64,000 nt of DNA from Ailurus styani (GCA_002007465.1 LNAC01000233.1:62001-126000), one strand, 5' to 3'; positions 1 through 12,460 are shown, counted from the stretch's first letter. Translations and numbers: made by a program. The notes: generated from the letters alone by a model not told the origin.

Positions 1-475
1 AGATTGTGAATAAAATACCAATGGTGATGATTGAGTAAAGACAAAGGATGAATGATGTCTTTCACTATAAATGTTACAAAGTATTTAGGAATATATGGAA
101 AAGTATCATACATACTTAGGAAGCTTAAGTTACTATATTAATTATATAGCTGCAGGAACAAACTAAGAAGTATCTTATTAGTCATCATTGTGTTGAAGGA
201 CATCACCAAGAAAGTAATCAATTTCCTTCGGAACATGTTTTGTGAGATTCTTGTCTGGAATATTAATATCTCGTTATGTTTGAAGAAATGCCAGTATTCA
301 CCCCTTATTCAATTATGGCATAATGTGTTTCGTATCTATATTAATAATTTTAATTCTGTAAATTCTTTAGAAAACTAATATTAAGCCCTTCCTTTTCCAA
401 AGTAGCTATTGGTAAAATGCACGACTTTTTAAAATGTGACTTAAACTAAGAATGGTGCTCAACTAAATTTATTTT
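1..475. other. AT-rich sequence without a recognised feature
   Basis: Low-complexity-leaning AT-rich DNA. A 62-codon open frame at 190-378 has no recognisable motif and is within the length expected by chance. I see no repeat family, promoter or RNA here. Confidence 0.6.
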
Positions 476-661
476 TAAAGATTTTATTTATTTATTTGAC
501 ACAGAGAGAGATTACAAGTAGGCAGAGAAGCAGGCAGAGAGAGAGGAGGAAGCAGGCTCCCTGCTGAGCAGAGAGCCCAACGTGGGGCTCCATACCAGGA
601 CCCTGAGCTCATGACCCGAGCTGAAGGCACAGGCTTAACTCACTGACCCACCCAGGCACCC
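476..661 (-). mobile_element. Can-SINE (SINEC), full-length, minus strand
   Basis: Reads from the A-rich tail complement (AAGATTTTATTTATTTATTT) through a GA-rich middle to the complement of the tRNA-derived head (CACCCAGGCACCCC). The flanks repeat CAACTAAATT(T)ATTTTTAA at about 459-478 and again from 662, which is a target-site duplication and fixes both ends. Non-autonomous; mobilised by L1 enzymes. Confidence 0.93.
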
Positions 662-1430
662 CCAACTAAATTATTTTTAAGAGTTTACTGACTTAGGGAA
701 ACTGATTTCCTGTAATTAAACCACCTGAGTTTAAATTCCTGTATATTGAGTTAAGGGAACTATAACATTGGAGGAGAACTGGTTTTAAAAATCTTGAACT
801 ATGAATAATCCAAAATCATAAATCCTAACTCTACACATTAAGTTTCTTGATATGATAGTTCATGTCCATTTGCAAATATTTAAATCTCTATATTTGACTT
901 ACTAAAAGACTGAAATGCATTTATATCTTCTCCACATGCATATTGAAAGCAGGGGAAGAGCAGGACTAGTACTGAGCAAGATAAAGAAGCTCAAAACTAC
1001 TAACTTTGAGGCATTATTAAATTTGATGATTCACATATGGCTTCAAGTGTCCTTTAAGGATAGAGAATGTCCACCAGTGGCTTCTTTATTTGATACTGTG
1101 TACAGCCATTCTCTCATCTACTCTCATGGATGATTACAATAGTTGCCACCATCTTCCTGTTTCCTGTGCAAAACCCCTTCCATCAGAACAAAACAAAAGC
1201 AAAACTCTTCAAAACTGCTGTTAAGAGTGATTTTTTTCCCCTAAAGCACAAGTCTGACCTTGACACCACCTTTTTTAAAGACCTTTAGCCATTTCTTCCC
1301 TGGATCTGTAACTTACAAACTCCCTACCAAGTCCACAGTACTCTTCAATGTTGGCCACTGAACCATCTTTTTAGAATTAATGTGCCTGTACCAATGTACT
1401 GCAGCTATGACCCAGCAGTTCCTAAAACAT
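662..1430. other. AT-rich sequence without a recognised feature
   Basis: A 72-codon frame at 915-1133 lacks any domain or compositional sign of coding. No repeat family recognised. The stretch 1140-1430 is slightly more GC-rich, but I could not assign it. Confidence 0.5.
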
Positions 1431-1501
1431 AATCTAAATACAGGTGGGGAGGGCTGAAAGGGGAGAAGGAGAGATAACATCTTAACAGACATTTATATTT
1501 C

Positions 1502-1690
1502 TTTTTTTTAAAGATTTTATTTATTTATTTGACAGAGAGCGAGATTACAAGTAGGCAGGCAGAGAGAGAGAGAAGGAAGCAGACTCCCTGCTGAGCAGGG
1601 AGCCCGATGTGGGGCTCGATCCCAGGAACCTGAGACCATGACCTGAGCCAAAGGCAGAGGCTTTAACCCACTGGGCCACCCAGGCACCCC
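1502..1690 (-). mobile_element. Can-SINE, full-length, minus strand
   Basis: Poly-T plus tail complement, (GA)n middle, then the head complement ending CACCCAGGCACCCC. The flanking GACATTTATATTTCT occurs just before (about 1488) and after (about 1692), a clear target-site duplication. It appears to have landed at the edge of an older L1 3' fragment. Confidence 0.93.
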
Positions 1691-1704
1691 GAGACATTTA
1701 TATT

Positions 1705-2165
1705 TCTAAATAATCAATAAATAAGGCAGAAAAATGTGTGAAAAGATATCCATTACTATTATGCATGGTAGCAAAAAAAGAAAAGAAAACTACTTAGATA
1801 GCTAAGAGAAAATGACAAAGTAAATTTTGGTGCATTTATACAACTTTAATGCATATGAGAATCAAGAATCATTTTTGGTTTTTTAAAAAAATATTCATAC
1901 ATATTAGCGAAAAATGAGAGCAACAAACTAGATAGTCATTCTGATCACATTTACAAAGAATATGCATACTATGAAAATAAATCTACATGCCATAAACATG
2001 CAATACATACACATTTAGAAATGAGAAGAAATTGTATAATGTCTATTTATGTATAATGATACTGGGAGTAATTCATGTGATTTTATTTTCTTCTTGACAC
2101 TTCTTTGTATTCTCACATGTTCGACAGTAAAAAAAATCTGTTACTTTTACAAATAATAAAGTTTA
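1705..2165 (+). mobile_element. Old L1 3' end fragment
   Basis: Resembles the 3' non-coding part of old mammalian L1 elements: a stretch like 'ggtgcatttatacaac' near 1820, then AT-rich text about successive cycles of 'aaaatgagagcaacaaac', ending in 'ttgacacttctttgtattc...' and a poly-A-like run near 2130. It is strongly diverged; assigned by resemblance only. Confidence 0.45.
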
Positions 2166-3141
2166 CAATTGATCTATTCACTAACTTCCTAAAATGATCT
2201 ATCATCATGTGATTTGTGTAAAATACATGCTTGTACCATTCCTATTTTGGAAACTGGAATCTATTCCACGGATTTTCTTGTGAGTAAAATCTTGAATTTG
2301 TTTAATGCCAGTAAAGTGGTTTGAAGATGAAAACTGCTACATAAGTGCTAAGTATTGTTATTGATCATTAAAAATCACTTGACATAACACAAGTGATTCT
2401 CTTCATTACTGGCATGAAAGCAGTTTTCTCTAGGCAAAGGGTAAGGACTTACAATATTGACATTTTTAAAAGTATAATACTAGGAGACATGACATGCTAA
2501 AAACACTTATCTTTCCTTTCATCTAAATCCTACTGTTAGAATTTTATATTTTATGGAGTCAGTTCTATATTTATTTATGTTAGATGCTAATATTGATACA
2601 TTATAAATTTTGCAGAAAAGTGCTATATCAAATACAATTTTCAGGAAACAGTGTCTCCTGTCAGTAAGAGTGACTTAGGTGCAGGTAGGTTTGCTGAAGA
2701 AGTATTGGTCACCTCAGTACAGGATTGATGGCAATTGCAGCTGGAAAAGATAATAATGTTAACCCAGATGCAGACTTTTGGGGTTGAGTGAGGAATGGGG
2801 GGGTATAAGTTTTGCAAGGGCTAGTATGTGCCTACTGAGGAAAGATGTTTTCTGAGTTTTCCCCTTCAGATTATGGTCATATAATGATTGTGGTCATATG
2901 ATGGTTCACCAGTACCATCCAAGAGGGATCTCTAGGTTGAGCAGGCAGCAAATAACATCTTTCACTTATTGACTAGCATCTAAGCTTTATAAGCATTCAA
3001 GTGCTAATAACTACCTGCAAAGCAATAATTAACATTCATATACTAGACAAAGAAACTAAAACTCAAATGTTGTTAGTTGGCCAACCTTAAACAGATAGTA
3101 CTTTTTTTTAAGTGCTATATTACTCTTCTAAAGGATAGGGA
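2166..3141. other. Unassigned AT-rich sequence
   Basis: No open frame, repeat family or RNA recognised. The segment around 2640-2960 is less AT-rich but shows nothing distinctive. Confidence 0.5.
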
Positions 3142-3331
3142 GGGGGTGCCTGGGTGGCTTAGTGGGTTAAGCCTCTGCCTTTGGCTCAGGTCATGATCTC
3201 AGGGTCCTGGGATCGAGCCCCGCATCAGCCTCTCTGCTCAGCGGGGAGCCTGCTTCCCCCTCTCCCTGCCTCTCTGCCTACTTGTGATCTCTCTCTCTCT
3301 CTGTCAAATAAACAAACTCTTTAAAAAAAAA
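3142..3331 (+). mobile_element. Can-SINE, full-length, plus strand
   Basis: Head GGGGGTGCCTGGGTGGCTTA, body with GGATCGAGCCCC (B-box region of the tRNA-like promoter), CT-rich segment and an A-rich tail. The flanks TAAAGGATAGGG (about 3130) and TAAAGGATAAGG (about 3332) form the target-site duplication. Confidence 0.93.
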
Positions 3332-4561
3332 TAAAGGATAAGGAGATTTGTATTTTCCCAACTAGGTGCTAAAGGTTAAGAGTAGGAAGAGGAGAGGATA
3401 GAATGGGAAAAGCTCCATCATGCTCCCTGTGTTATTTCCATCTCTGGAGATAAAACTTATTTTGGAAATCATGCTCATTAAACAAAGAGCTTTTTGCTGC
3501 CTGATTTCAGGGTGGTATGATAGAAATAAAATATATTAAAAATGAAATTAATATTCTTAGCTCTGTTGCTAATTGACAGATTTTTTTGTTCTCATATATT
3601 TAGTAGAAATAACCATATTTTATTAGCCTCATTTGAGATTAACAGATGTGGAAAATTTAATGTTAAGTGATTTCTTACCCATATATGTTGCTGTTATTTC
3701 AGACATTAGAGCATTTCTTGAATACTTTGGCTTCCTCCTAGACACAGTGAGAAGTTGGTGAAGTAGTTGTTACTGGTTTCCTATGATTTCATTGTCACTG
3801 CCAGTTGAATGCTGAGTCAGTGCACAGCATTGCCATAAAGAACCTTTCTGAGGGTGTCTGTAGTACATAGATGCCATTCAGGGGTACTCTTTCAGCGCTT
3901 CAGCTTCCATGAATTTGTCCATTCACAATGAGGTATATAATGTCATGGGAAAATATAATATTTATATTTAATATAATATTTAAAATAATATTTAATATAA
4001 TATTTCCAATCCCTATTTCCATAGAAAAATTGCAACATTTTATGTACCTTTTCTCCAGGTTCCAAAATTGTTAACAGGATCATGTTATTCACACAACTGT
4101 TATGACTCATTGACTAAATTCCAAGAACAGATTGTGCTCATTAAACTCCCTTAATGTATATGGACTTAAATTGTAAAGAGAATTTACAGGAAACTGTCTC
4201 AAATATTCCAAGATAATTACTTACCCAGTAATGCTATTTTGAAGAACAACTTATACAATTATATTTGATATTTTAAAAGAATTGCCCTATCCATATATTC
4301 ATAATCCCTCCTCAGTAGTAAGCACTACATAAGTACTAATTAAAGGTCATTTAGGCCACTGGAGCTGTAATAAAAGAATAGGAAAAATAAGTAATATTTT
4401 AAATTATTTTGCCCTTTATCTACTTTATTTGGTTCCACCCAATATTGGGTTCCTATTTTAGAGATATAACTTTTATAATTAAAGCAAAGCAAAAGAAGGA
4501 TAAAATCATAGAAACTGTGAAAAACTTAGTACTACCACTTTATTGTATGAAAAGAATTCTA
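3332..4561. other. Unassigned AT-rich sequence
   Basis: No gene seen. It contains the short AT tandem array at 3952-4005 (listed separately). The rest is unique-looking DNA. Confidence 0.5.
3952..4005. repeat. AT-only tandem array, unit about TTTAATATAATA
   Basis: Composed of A and T only, with the unit TTTAATATAATA repeated imperfectly three to four times. The unit is nearly self-complementary, so the block can fold on itself. Confidence 0.8.
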
Positions 4562-4752
4562 GGGGCACCTGGGTGGCTCAGTCATTAAGCATCTGCCTTC
4601 GGCTCAGCTCATGATCCCAGGGTCCTGAGATAGAGCCCCACGTCAGGCTCCCTGCTCTGTGGGAAGCCTGCTTCTCCCTCTATCACTTCCCCTGCTGTGT
4701 GTCCCTCTCTCACTGTGTTTCTCTCTGTCGAATAAATAAAAATCTTAAAAAG
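4562..4752 (+). mobile_element. Can-SINE, plus strand
   Basis: Head GGGGCACCTGGGTGGCTCAG, diverged CT-rich middle, AATAAATAAAAATCTT tail. The flanks AAAAGAATTCTA at about 4550 and 4753 are an exact target-site duplication. The AGTCATTAAGC variant in the head marks an older subtype than the copies with AGTGGGTTAAAGCC. Confidence 0.92.
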
Positions 4753-5555
4753 AAAAGAATTCTAAACAGTAAACAGCCCATAATATCTCTATACCTAAAG
4801 AAATCCATGTAGACCCTTGACATGGAATGTTCTCCAGAGTTGGACCCACCTCAGATTCTCCAAGTGACTAGCACTACTGGTAGCAAAGCTCTATGAAGTC
4901 TGTGATATAAGGGCCATTGTATCTATTAATTTTCAGATCACAATCAATATTCAGAGAAGCATAACTTGAAATATAAGATCATAAATTGTTCCATACCATG
5001 ACTATGCATAGAAGTTAGGAATCATCAACTCCAAAACAAAGAATGTCTTTTGGGGAATGATTAAGTATTAGGAAATTTTAGAGCACAAAAAGAAACACCA
5101 AGCAGTGGTGGTGGCCGTGGTGGTGGTGGTAGATCTGTGGGCTACAAGGATGTACCAAGTCTAAAGATGTGCTGTATTAATGACCCAGGACTAATATTTG
5201 AAATTCTCTGGGAAATTACCAGTTTAACTAATGTGAATTCCAATTAAAACTTTTAAATTCCATTTTAAAGAAAGAATATATGGTTCAGAGTACAGTGATT
5301 ATAAAATAATTTTGTACATGATTTCCTAACCTATTAAGTAGAAGTAATTGAGAAGATGGTATGAGTTTACACAATATGCTTAAATTTCCATTTGATTCAT
5401 GACTGTCAGTACAGCTGTGAGTGGACCTACATTGATCCTCATGTTACAATGATTTTATTTTTCTGCCTCTAGTCAACAGAAAGGATAGGAATAAAAGACT
5501 ATTCACTTTATTTATAATAAAGTTGAATTTCCAAAGGCAGGGTACACAGTTCTTA
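4753..5555. other. Unassigned sequence with a short GTG-rich run
   Basis: A short GTG-rich trinucleotide run lies at about 5105-5131. Otherwise AT-rich DNA with no recognised gene or repeat. Confidence 0.5.
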
Positions 5556-5757
5556 TTTTTTTTTAATATTTTATTTATTTATTTGACACAGAGAGAGATC
5601 AGATCACAAGTAGGCAGAGAGGCAGGCAGAGAGAGAGAGAAGGGAGCAGGCTCCCCGCAGAGCAGGGAGCCCAATGCGGGCCTCGATCCCAGGATGCTGA
5701 GATCATGACCTGAGCCGAAGGCAGAGGCTTTAACCCACTGAGCCACCCAGGCGCCCT
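5556..5757 (-). mobile_element. Can-SINE, minus strand
   Basis: Tail complement, GA-rich middle and head complement ending CCACCCAGGCGCCC. ACACAGTTCTTA precedes it (about 5544) and recurs near 5779, but a T-rich 5' extension of about 20 bases lies between the head and the second copy. Confidence 0.92.
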
Positions 5758-6002
5758 TTTTTTTTTTAATTTTAAATTACACAGTTCTTAAAAAAGAATA
5801 CCCTTATCCAGTTTTGTTTTGGACAAAGATCATCCTAGCGATTCAGCATAGGTAAGTGTCCAGGAACATGCTCTGTTTTCTGGAATTTTTCTCAGTATCT
5901 ATCTAAATAAAACTGAATTTAACAGATGATTATTATGCATAGGTGTGCAAAGTATATTAGGCATTTTAGGCAATACAGAGACCAATAAAAAGACTACTTT
6001 TA

Positions 6003-6021
6003 GGAGCTTGTGTGTTGTGTG

Positions 6022-6058
<37 letters not shown>
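6003..6058. repeat. (TG)n microsatellite
   Basis: TGTGTGTTGTGTGTTG followed by about 20 uninterrupted TG units. It reads through in several frames, which creates spurious open frames on both strands. Confidence 0.97.
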
Positions 6059-6059
<1 letters not shown>

Positions 6060-7449
6060 CTTGGGCATTACATAGCAAAGTAGGTCCATCTCTAGAAGTA
6101 TTGAAATGGATAGGGAGGGACTTCCAGAGAAGATGGTAGAATAGAAGGATCCTAGGCTCACCTCCTTCCATGGATACACCAAGATAACACCTACATCAGG
6201 GTAAATAATGTAGAAGATGACCCAAACACTGGCAAAACAAACTCTCCACAGCTAAATGTAGAGAGAGGCCACATCAAAGTGGGTACAAAGGCAGAGACAT
6301 GGTTGGGAGCCAAACTGATCTCTGGAACTATCCATGAGAGGGAAGGATGTCACAGGTGTGGAGAGAGGAAAGGAGCAGACCCCGCACTAGGCACCCCACC
6401 ACACTGGGAAGACAAATCTCTGTAACACTGGGCTTTGAAAACCAGAGGGATTTAACTTCTTGAGTTCTTACAACTAGTGAGTCTTAACACCTGGAACTTT
6501 TTTCTTAATTTACTTTTTTAACCCCTAGAACTTTAAAAATCAACCCCTATGTTCTGGGAGAGCCAGAGGGTGATAGGAAACTGAGTCCCTGCCCTTAAAG
6601 AGACAGCAAACAAATAGCACCGTTGAGATACAACACAGAAGCAGCAGTTTAAAAAAAAAAAACCTGGGGTATACAGGAGGGAGATTTGTTTACTAATCTC
6701 AGAGCTTGTGCTGGAGGGCCTGGGAGAGTTTTCCAAGAATAAAAGAGCTTGCAGGTGTCATTTCCCTCCTCTACCCCTCTTCCTAGATACATGACACCTG
6801 TGAAAACTGGCTGAGCATGAACACTCCACCTAGCTTGCTAACAGTGAACTCTACTATGACATTCTTCTGTGAACACATTCTCTCTGTCCCAGTCTTGTCA
6901 GGAGTACATCCAAAGTGGCACCACAAGCATGGCAGTATGAAAGCAGCCACAGCAGGGATCAGCACTACCTTAAAGTGGATCCAGCCCGAGGGAGAGTGGA
7001 AGAAAACCATTGTTCAACTGTGGCCCCAGCAGTGGGCTGGGGGTAGATTTTTGGCTTTACTTCGGGTCCAGCCCACCAACAAAAGCTTTTCAAGGGATAA
7101 TACAGCGAAAGTGTCCCTGCAGTTCAGTGCTACCACATCTCTGGCAAATGGCTGTTCTGACCCAACTCAAGACCAAGGCAGGCCCAAACAGGCCCACTAA
7201 TGCTAGGACAGAACCCTGCCCATGGTAGGCAAAGAAAACCATTGCAGATGACTGGACTGAAAGCAAGCATGACTCAGCCACAATAGCAGGGCACATGCAA
7301 CATGCATAGGAGACACTGCTGAAGCACCAGGGTCTGATGAAGAGGGGACATTGCACTGCAGGGCACTATAGGACCTCTTCTTCATAAAGCAACTACTTTC
7401 GAGAGCAAGAGGACATAGCTGACTTTCCTAACACATTGAAACAGAGAGT

Positions 7450-8700
7450 TAGAAAATGTGGAGAAAGAGGAAGATGTTCCAATGAAAGAACAAGACAAAA
7501 TCACAGCAAGAGAGTTAAATGCAACAGAAATAAGTAATATGCCCCAGGGAGAATTTAAAGTAATGCAATAAAGATATTCACAGGACTTGAGAAAAAGTGG
7601 AGGACCTCAATGACCCTCCACAATGAGATAGAAAACATAAAAAAGAAACAATCAGAGATAAAGAATCAATAATTGAAACTAAAAATAGTAGAATAGAGGA
7701 GCAGAAGAATGGATCAGTAACCTAGAAAATAGAGTAATGGAAAGCAACCAAGCTGAACAGCAAAAAGGAAAAAGAATAGTAAGAAATGAGACTAGATTAA
7801 GGGAATTCAGTGAAACCAACAAGTGTAATAACGTTCACATTATAGGGATCACAGAAGGAGCAGGGAAAAGGGATAGAAGATATATTTAAAGAAATAGTAG
7901 CTGAAAATTTCCTGAATCTGGGAAAAGAAACAGATATCGAGATCCATCCAGGAGGCACAGAGAGTGCCCAACAAAATCAACCCAAGGAGGTTCATATCAA
8001 GACATACTCTACTTAAAATGGCAAAAGGTAGTGATAAAGAATTTTTAAAGCAACAAGAGAAAAGAAAACAGTTCTGTAAAGGGGAAACTTCATGATGCTA
8101 CAAGCTGATTTTTCCAGAGAAACTTTGTAGACCAGAAGGGAGTGGCTTGATATATTCAAAGTGCTGAAAGAAAAAAAAATTCAATCAAGAATACTCTATC
8201 TAGCAAAGCTATCATTCAGAAGAGAAGGAAAGATAGTTTCCCAGACCACCCCCCCCAAAAAAAAAGGTTCAAGGAATTCATCACTAAATCAGCCTTATGC
8301 AAAATGTTAAAGGGGACTTAGTGGAAAGGAAAGATCATAGCAAGGATAGGAAAAGTAGGAAGCACAAAAGGGTAAAATTAGTATATAAAAATCAATCAAG
8401 GGACTCACAAAATGAAAGGATGTAAAGTATGGCACCATATACCTAAAATGTGAGTGTGAGAGAAGTAAAGATTTAATGCTCTTAGAATGAGTTCAAACTT
8501 AAGTGACCATCAACTTAATGTAGACTGCTATATACATAAGATGTCATATATAAACCTAATGGTAATCACAAATCAAAAACTGGTAATAGATATGCAGAAA
8601 ATAAAAAGAAAGGAATCCAAGTATATCACTAAAGAGGACCAGCAACCTGTGAGGGAGGAGAGCAAGAAAAGGAAAGAAAAGAACTACACAAACAACTGTA
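7450..8700 (+). pseudogene. L1 ORF1-region remnant
   Basis: This interval occupies the ORF1 position of the L1. A-rich, lysine/glutamate-type reading is interrupted by many stops; recognisable remnants include the stretch around 7840 resembling the 'IIGI(P)EGA' region and text near 8130-8220 typical of old mammalian L1 units. In living elements ORF1 makes the RNA-binding, trimeric coiled-coil protein; here nothing could be made. Confidence 0.6.
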
Positions 8701-8714
8701 AAACGAATAACAAA

Positions 8715-10965
8715 ATGGCAATAACTATATACCTATCAATAATTACTTTGAATGTAAGTGGACTGAACACTCCAATCAAAGGACATAAGGTAACAGAATG
8801 GATAAAAAAAAATCAAGACCCAAGTACGTGCTGCCTATAAGAGATTCATTTCAGATGATACATACACATTGAAACTGAAGGGATGCAAAAACATTTATCA
8901 TGAAAACAAATGAAAAGAAAGCCAAGGTAGCAATCCTTATATTGGACAAAATGGACTTTAAAACAAAGACTACAACAAGAGAAAAGAAGGATACTAGATA
9001 ATCATAAAGGTAACAATCCAACAAGAAGATAAAACAATTGTAAATATTTATGCAACCAACCTGGGAATACCCAAATACATGAAGCAGCTAATAACAAACA
9101 GAACGAAGATAACTGATAGTAATACAATAATAATAGGGGATTTTAACACCCCACATACATCAATGGATAGATCATCCAACCAGAAAATCAACAGGAGTGG
9201 CTTTGCATAACACATTGAACCAAATGGATAGGACAGATATATTCAGAACATTCCATCCTAAAAAAAACCAGAATACATTTTCTTTTCAAGTGAACATGGA
9301 ACATTCTTCAGAATAGATCACATGGTAGGCCACAAAACAAGTCTCAGCAAATTCAAAAAGATTGAAGTCATACCATGCATCTTTTTCAGCCACAACACTA
9401 TGAAACTAGAAATCAATTAAAAAATAAAACCTGGAGAGGATACAAATACCTATAGGTTAAAAAACATGTTACTAAACAATAAATAGGTCAATAGAAAAAT
9501 CAAAGTGGAAATAGAAAAATACATGAATGAAAATGAAACAAAGTGGTCCAAAATCTTTGGATTTTGAATAGCAAAAGCTGTTCTAAGAGGGAAGATTATA
9601 GCAATAAAGACTACCTCAAGAAGCAAGAAAAATCTCAAACAACCTACGCTTACACATAAAGGAGCTGGAACAGAAGAGCAAACAAAACCCAAAACCAGTA
9701 AAAGGAAGGAAATAATGAATATTAGAGCAGAAATAAATAAGATAGAAACTAAACAAACCATAGAACAGATCAATGAAACCAGGAGCTGGTTCTTTGAAAA
9801 GATCAACAAAATTGATAATCCTCTAGCCAGACTCACAGAAGGAAGAAAGGAAAAAGAGGGAGGGAGGAAAAGGGAAAGAAAGAAAGAAGGAAGGAAGGAA
9901 GGAAGGAAGGAAGGAAGGAAGGAAGGAAGGAAGGAAGGAAGGAAGGAAGGAAGGAAGGAAGGGAGAGAGGGAGGAAGGAAAGAAGGGAGGGAGGGAGGAA
10001 GGAAAGGAGAAAAAGGAAAGGAAAGGAAGAGGGGGTACTCAATAAAATCAGAAATGAAGGAGGAAAAATAACAACCAACACCACAGAAATACAAAGGATT
10101 ATAAGAGAATAATATGAAAAGTTATGCAAATTGGATAACCTAGAAGAAATGGTTCAATTCATGGAAACCTGTAACTTCCTAAAATTACATCAGGAAGGAA
10201 GAGAAAAATTTGAACAGACTGATTATCAGCAATAAAATTGAATCAAAAATAAAAAAACTCCCAAAAACCCAAAGTCCAGGACCAGGTTGCTTCACAGGTG
10301 AATCCTACCAAACACTTAAAGAATTAATACTTATTCTTCTCAAATGGTTCCAAAAAATAGAAGAAGGAAAGCTTCCAAATTCACTCTTTTAGGCCAGCAT
10401 TACCCCGATACCAAAACCAGATAAATACACTACAAGGATAGAGAGCTACAGGCCAAAAGCTCTGATGTACATAGATGCAAAAATCCTCAACAAAATAATA
10501 GCATACCAAATCCAACAATACATTAAAAAAATTATTCACCACAATCAAGTGGGATTTATACCTGCAATGCAAGGGTGGTCCAATATTCACAAATCAATCA
10601 CGGTGATATATCACATTAATGACAGAAGGGACAAAAACCATATGATCATTTCAGTATATACAGAAAAAACACTTGACAAAGCACAACTTCCATTTGTGAT
10701 TAAAACAAAACAAAACAAAGACCTCAACAAAGTAAGTTTAGAGGGAACATACCTCAATATAATAAAGGCCATACATGAAAAACCCACAGAGAATGTCATA
10801 CTCAGTGGAGAAAAACAGAGCTTTTCTCCTAAGATCAGAAATAAGACAAGGATGTCCACTCACTACTTTTATTCAACATTGCTGGAGGTCCTAGCCACAG
10901 CGATCAGACAACAGGAAAACATAAATGGCATACACATTGGTAAGGAATTACCATTGATCAAATAA
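8715..10965 (+). pseudogene. L1 ORF2 remnant (endonuclease and partial reverse transcriptase)
   Basis: The reading MAITIYLSIITLNVSGLN at 8715 matches the start of the L1 ORF2 endonuclease. Around 9120-9300 lie the later endonuclease text and its frameshifts. An open piece at 10465-10965 (166 codons) is reverse transcriptase, with NQVGFIP at about residue 27. The first catalytic segment (normally IDAEKAFDK) reads VYTEKTLDK, losing the aspartate, and the FADD box that should follow GIHIGKE is absent because the sequence jumps to 3' UTR. A microsatellite (9838-10030) breaks the linker. Confidence 0.88.
9838..10030. repeat. (AAGG)n microsatellite inside L1 ORF2
   Basis: A core of about 18 uninterrupted AAGG units at 9889-9962 is flanked by impure GA-rich sequence. 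It sits where intact L1 has an A-rich arginine/lysine codon run after 'LARL', so it probably grew from that purine tract. It generates long artificial frames on both strands. Confidence 0.97.
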
Positions 10966-11477
10966 TTCCACTAGTGTATTTTTACCCAAAGAATACAAAA
11001 ACAATAATTTGAAAAAAGTATGTGCAACCTTATGTTTATTGTAGCATTTTTAAAATAATAGCAAGATATAGAAGCAACCCAAGTGTCCATCAATAGTTGA
11101 ATGGATAAAAAAGTGGCATACTTATACAACGGAATGTTACTCAGCCATAAAAAGAATGACACCTTGCCATTTGCAACAACACGATGGATCTAGAAGGTAC
11201 AATGCTAAGTGAAATGAGTCAGAGAAAGACAAATGCCATATGATTTCACTCATATGTGGAATTTAAAAAACAAAACAAAGAAAAGAGACAAACAAAAAAC
11301 TGACTCTTTAACAGAGAACAAATTGATGGTTACCAGAGGGGAGGTGAGTCGGGGGCGGGGGTGAAATAGGTGAAGGGGATTAAGAGCACACTTATGATGA
11401 GTTCTGAGTAATGTACTGAATTGGTAAATCACTATACTGTACACCTGAAACTAATATAACAGTGTAAAAAAACCCTT

Positions 11478-11530
11478 TTGTACAGTGTCTGGAACTTAGT
11501 AAGCTCTTACTAAATTAAATCTCTTATTAT
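11478..11530 (+). mobile_element. MIR-like 3' end fragment
   Basis: The text 'tgtacagtgtctggaacttagtaagctcttac' resembles the common MIR/L2 ending 'cagtgcctggcacatagtaag'. It is short and directly abuts the L1 3' end, so it may be the host repeat into which the L1 inserted. Confidence 0.45.
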
Positions 11531-12460
11531 TAAAAACAAAAAAATAGAAAATGGATAGAGATAAGTTTAATGATTGGTGTTATGTCAAATAAACTGGTGT
11601 CCAATTAGGATAGTGATTTTCACTTTCATGCCAAATGAAAAAAATGCCTGACATTGTAAAAAAGAGCTTAAAAAAAACACTTTCCTTTTACCACACTTGG
11701 TACATGACAGAACTTTCCATACCTCATGCCTTTTGTGTAATACGCTTAGTTACATACTTAGATATTATTGGATATGCTTGAGCTTACATTCCAAACTACA
11801 AGTCTAATGAAGTTTTTCATGCTTTTTCTGTAGCTTTATTCTAAATGCTTTTTATTAATAGAAAATGGATCCTTATTGTTTTATATTTTTCATCCGTTAT
11901 CTTAAAATTTTAATTCTTGTCCATTTGTGTTCAGGAAAATTCCCACAGTACTAACTCCCAAATGTTTAAAATGTTTATTTCATCATATTTTTAGTACCAA
12001 GGAGTTTTTTATATTCTCTAATTTTCCATTTTTCTTACCACTCTGTTATTCTTATGAGCCTGAAAGCTTTCTAGCATTCTCTGAAGATACAAACACCCTA
12101 TTAAACGTGACTTTCTATGACTTCTTTGCTTTCTCCAGATCTAGTTTTCTCTCCATGTACTTGGTCTTATTCTGCTGTGCTCCAGGCTTTTTCTCTATTT
12201 ACAAGTGAGCCTTCACATGTAATGTGGCACTTAAGAAACAGACTGGGAGCATAGTTCCTGTGGGAGACTGTGTCTATTGGCACACTTAGCTTGGAGCTCA
12301 GTGTGCCAAAATCTGGTACCTAGTGTGTGGGGGGACTGATATATTTGAACATGGAGAGTTTATAGGATGCCACCATCCACGCTCTCCACTATAGTTCTCA
12401 TCATTCGGTTCATTCAGTTTCTTCAGAGAACAGTACATGTGTGCGCATGTGTGTACTTGA

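Larger units (their letters stand above)
6119..11465 (+). mobile_element. L1 retrotransposon, 5' end present, internally deleted
   Basis: Starts with the L1 5' untranslated signature GACTTCCAGAGAAGATGG at about 6119, runs through a 5' UTR with a broken ORF1 region, an ORF2 endonuclease-like start (8715) and partial reverse transcriptase (to about 10965), and ends in a 3' UTR whose last text is the L1 3' sequence 'tgtacacctgaaactaat' and a short A run near 11466. No convincing target-site duplication was found. Total length is about 5.3 kb, shorter than an intact 6-7 kb L1 because the part from the reverse-transcriptase second catalytic motif to the ORF2 C-terminus is missing. Both frames carry many stops; the element is dead. 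Confidence 0.92.

Noticed and set aside
5899..6182. Several frames across the TG repeat
   Set aside because: TG/CA repeats stay open in multiple frames (HTHTHT and VCVCVC). No coding signal.
6817..7200. 127-codon frame with overlapping frames on both strands
   Set aside because: It falls in the L1 5' UTR of the 6.1-11.5 kb element.
9450..10094. 214-codon minus-strand open frame, the longest in the window
   Set aside because: It is the complement of the AAGG microsatellite and L1 ORF2 text, giving a FLPS repeat. Low complexity, not a gene.
10465..10965. 166-codon frame with reverse-transcriptase similarity as a possible live gene
   Set aside because: It is part of a dead L1 ORF2: the first catalytic aspartate is lost, the FADD box is deleted and both sides are frameshifted.
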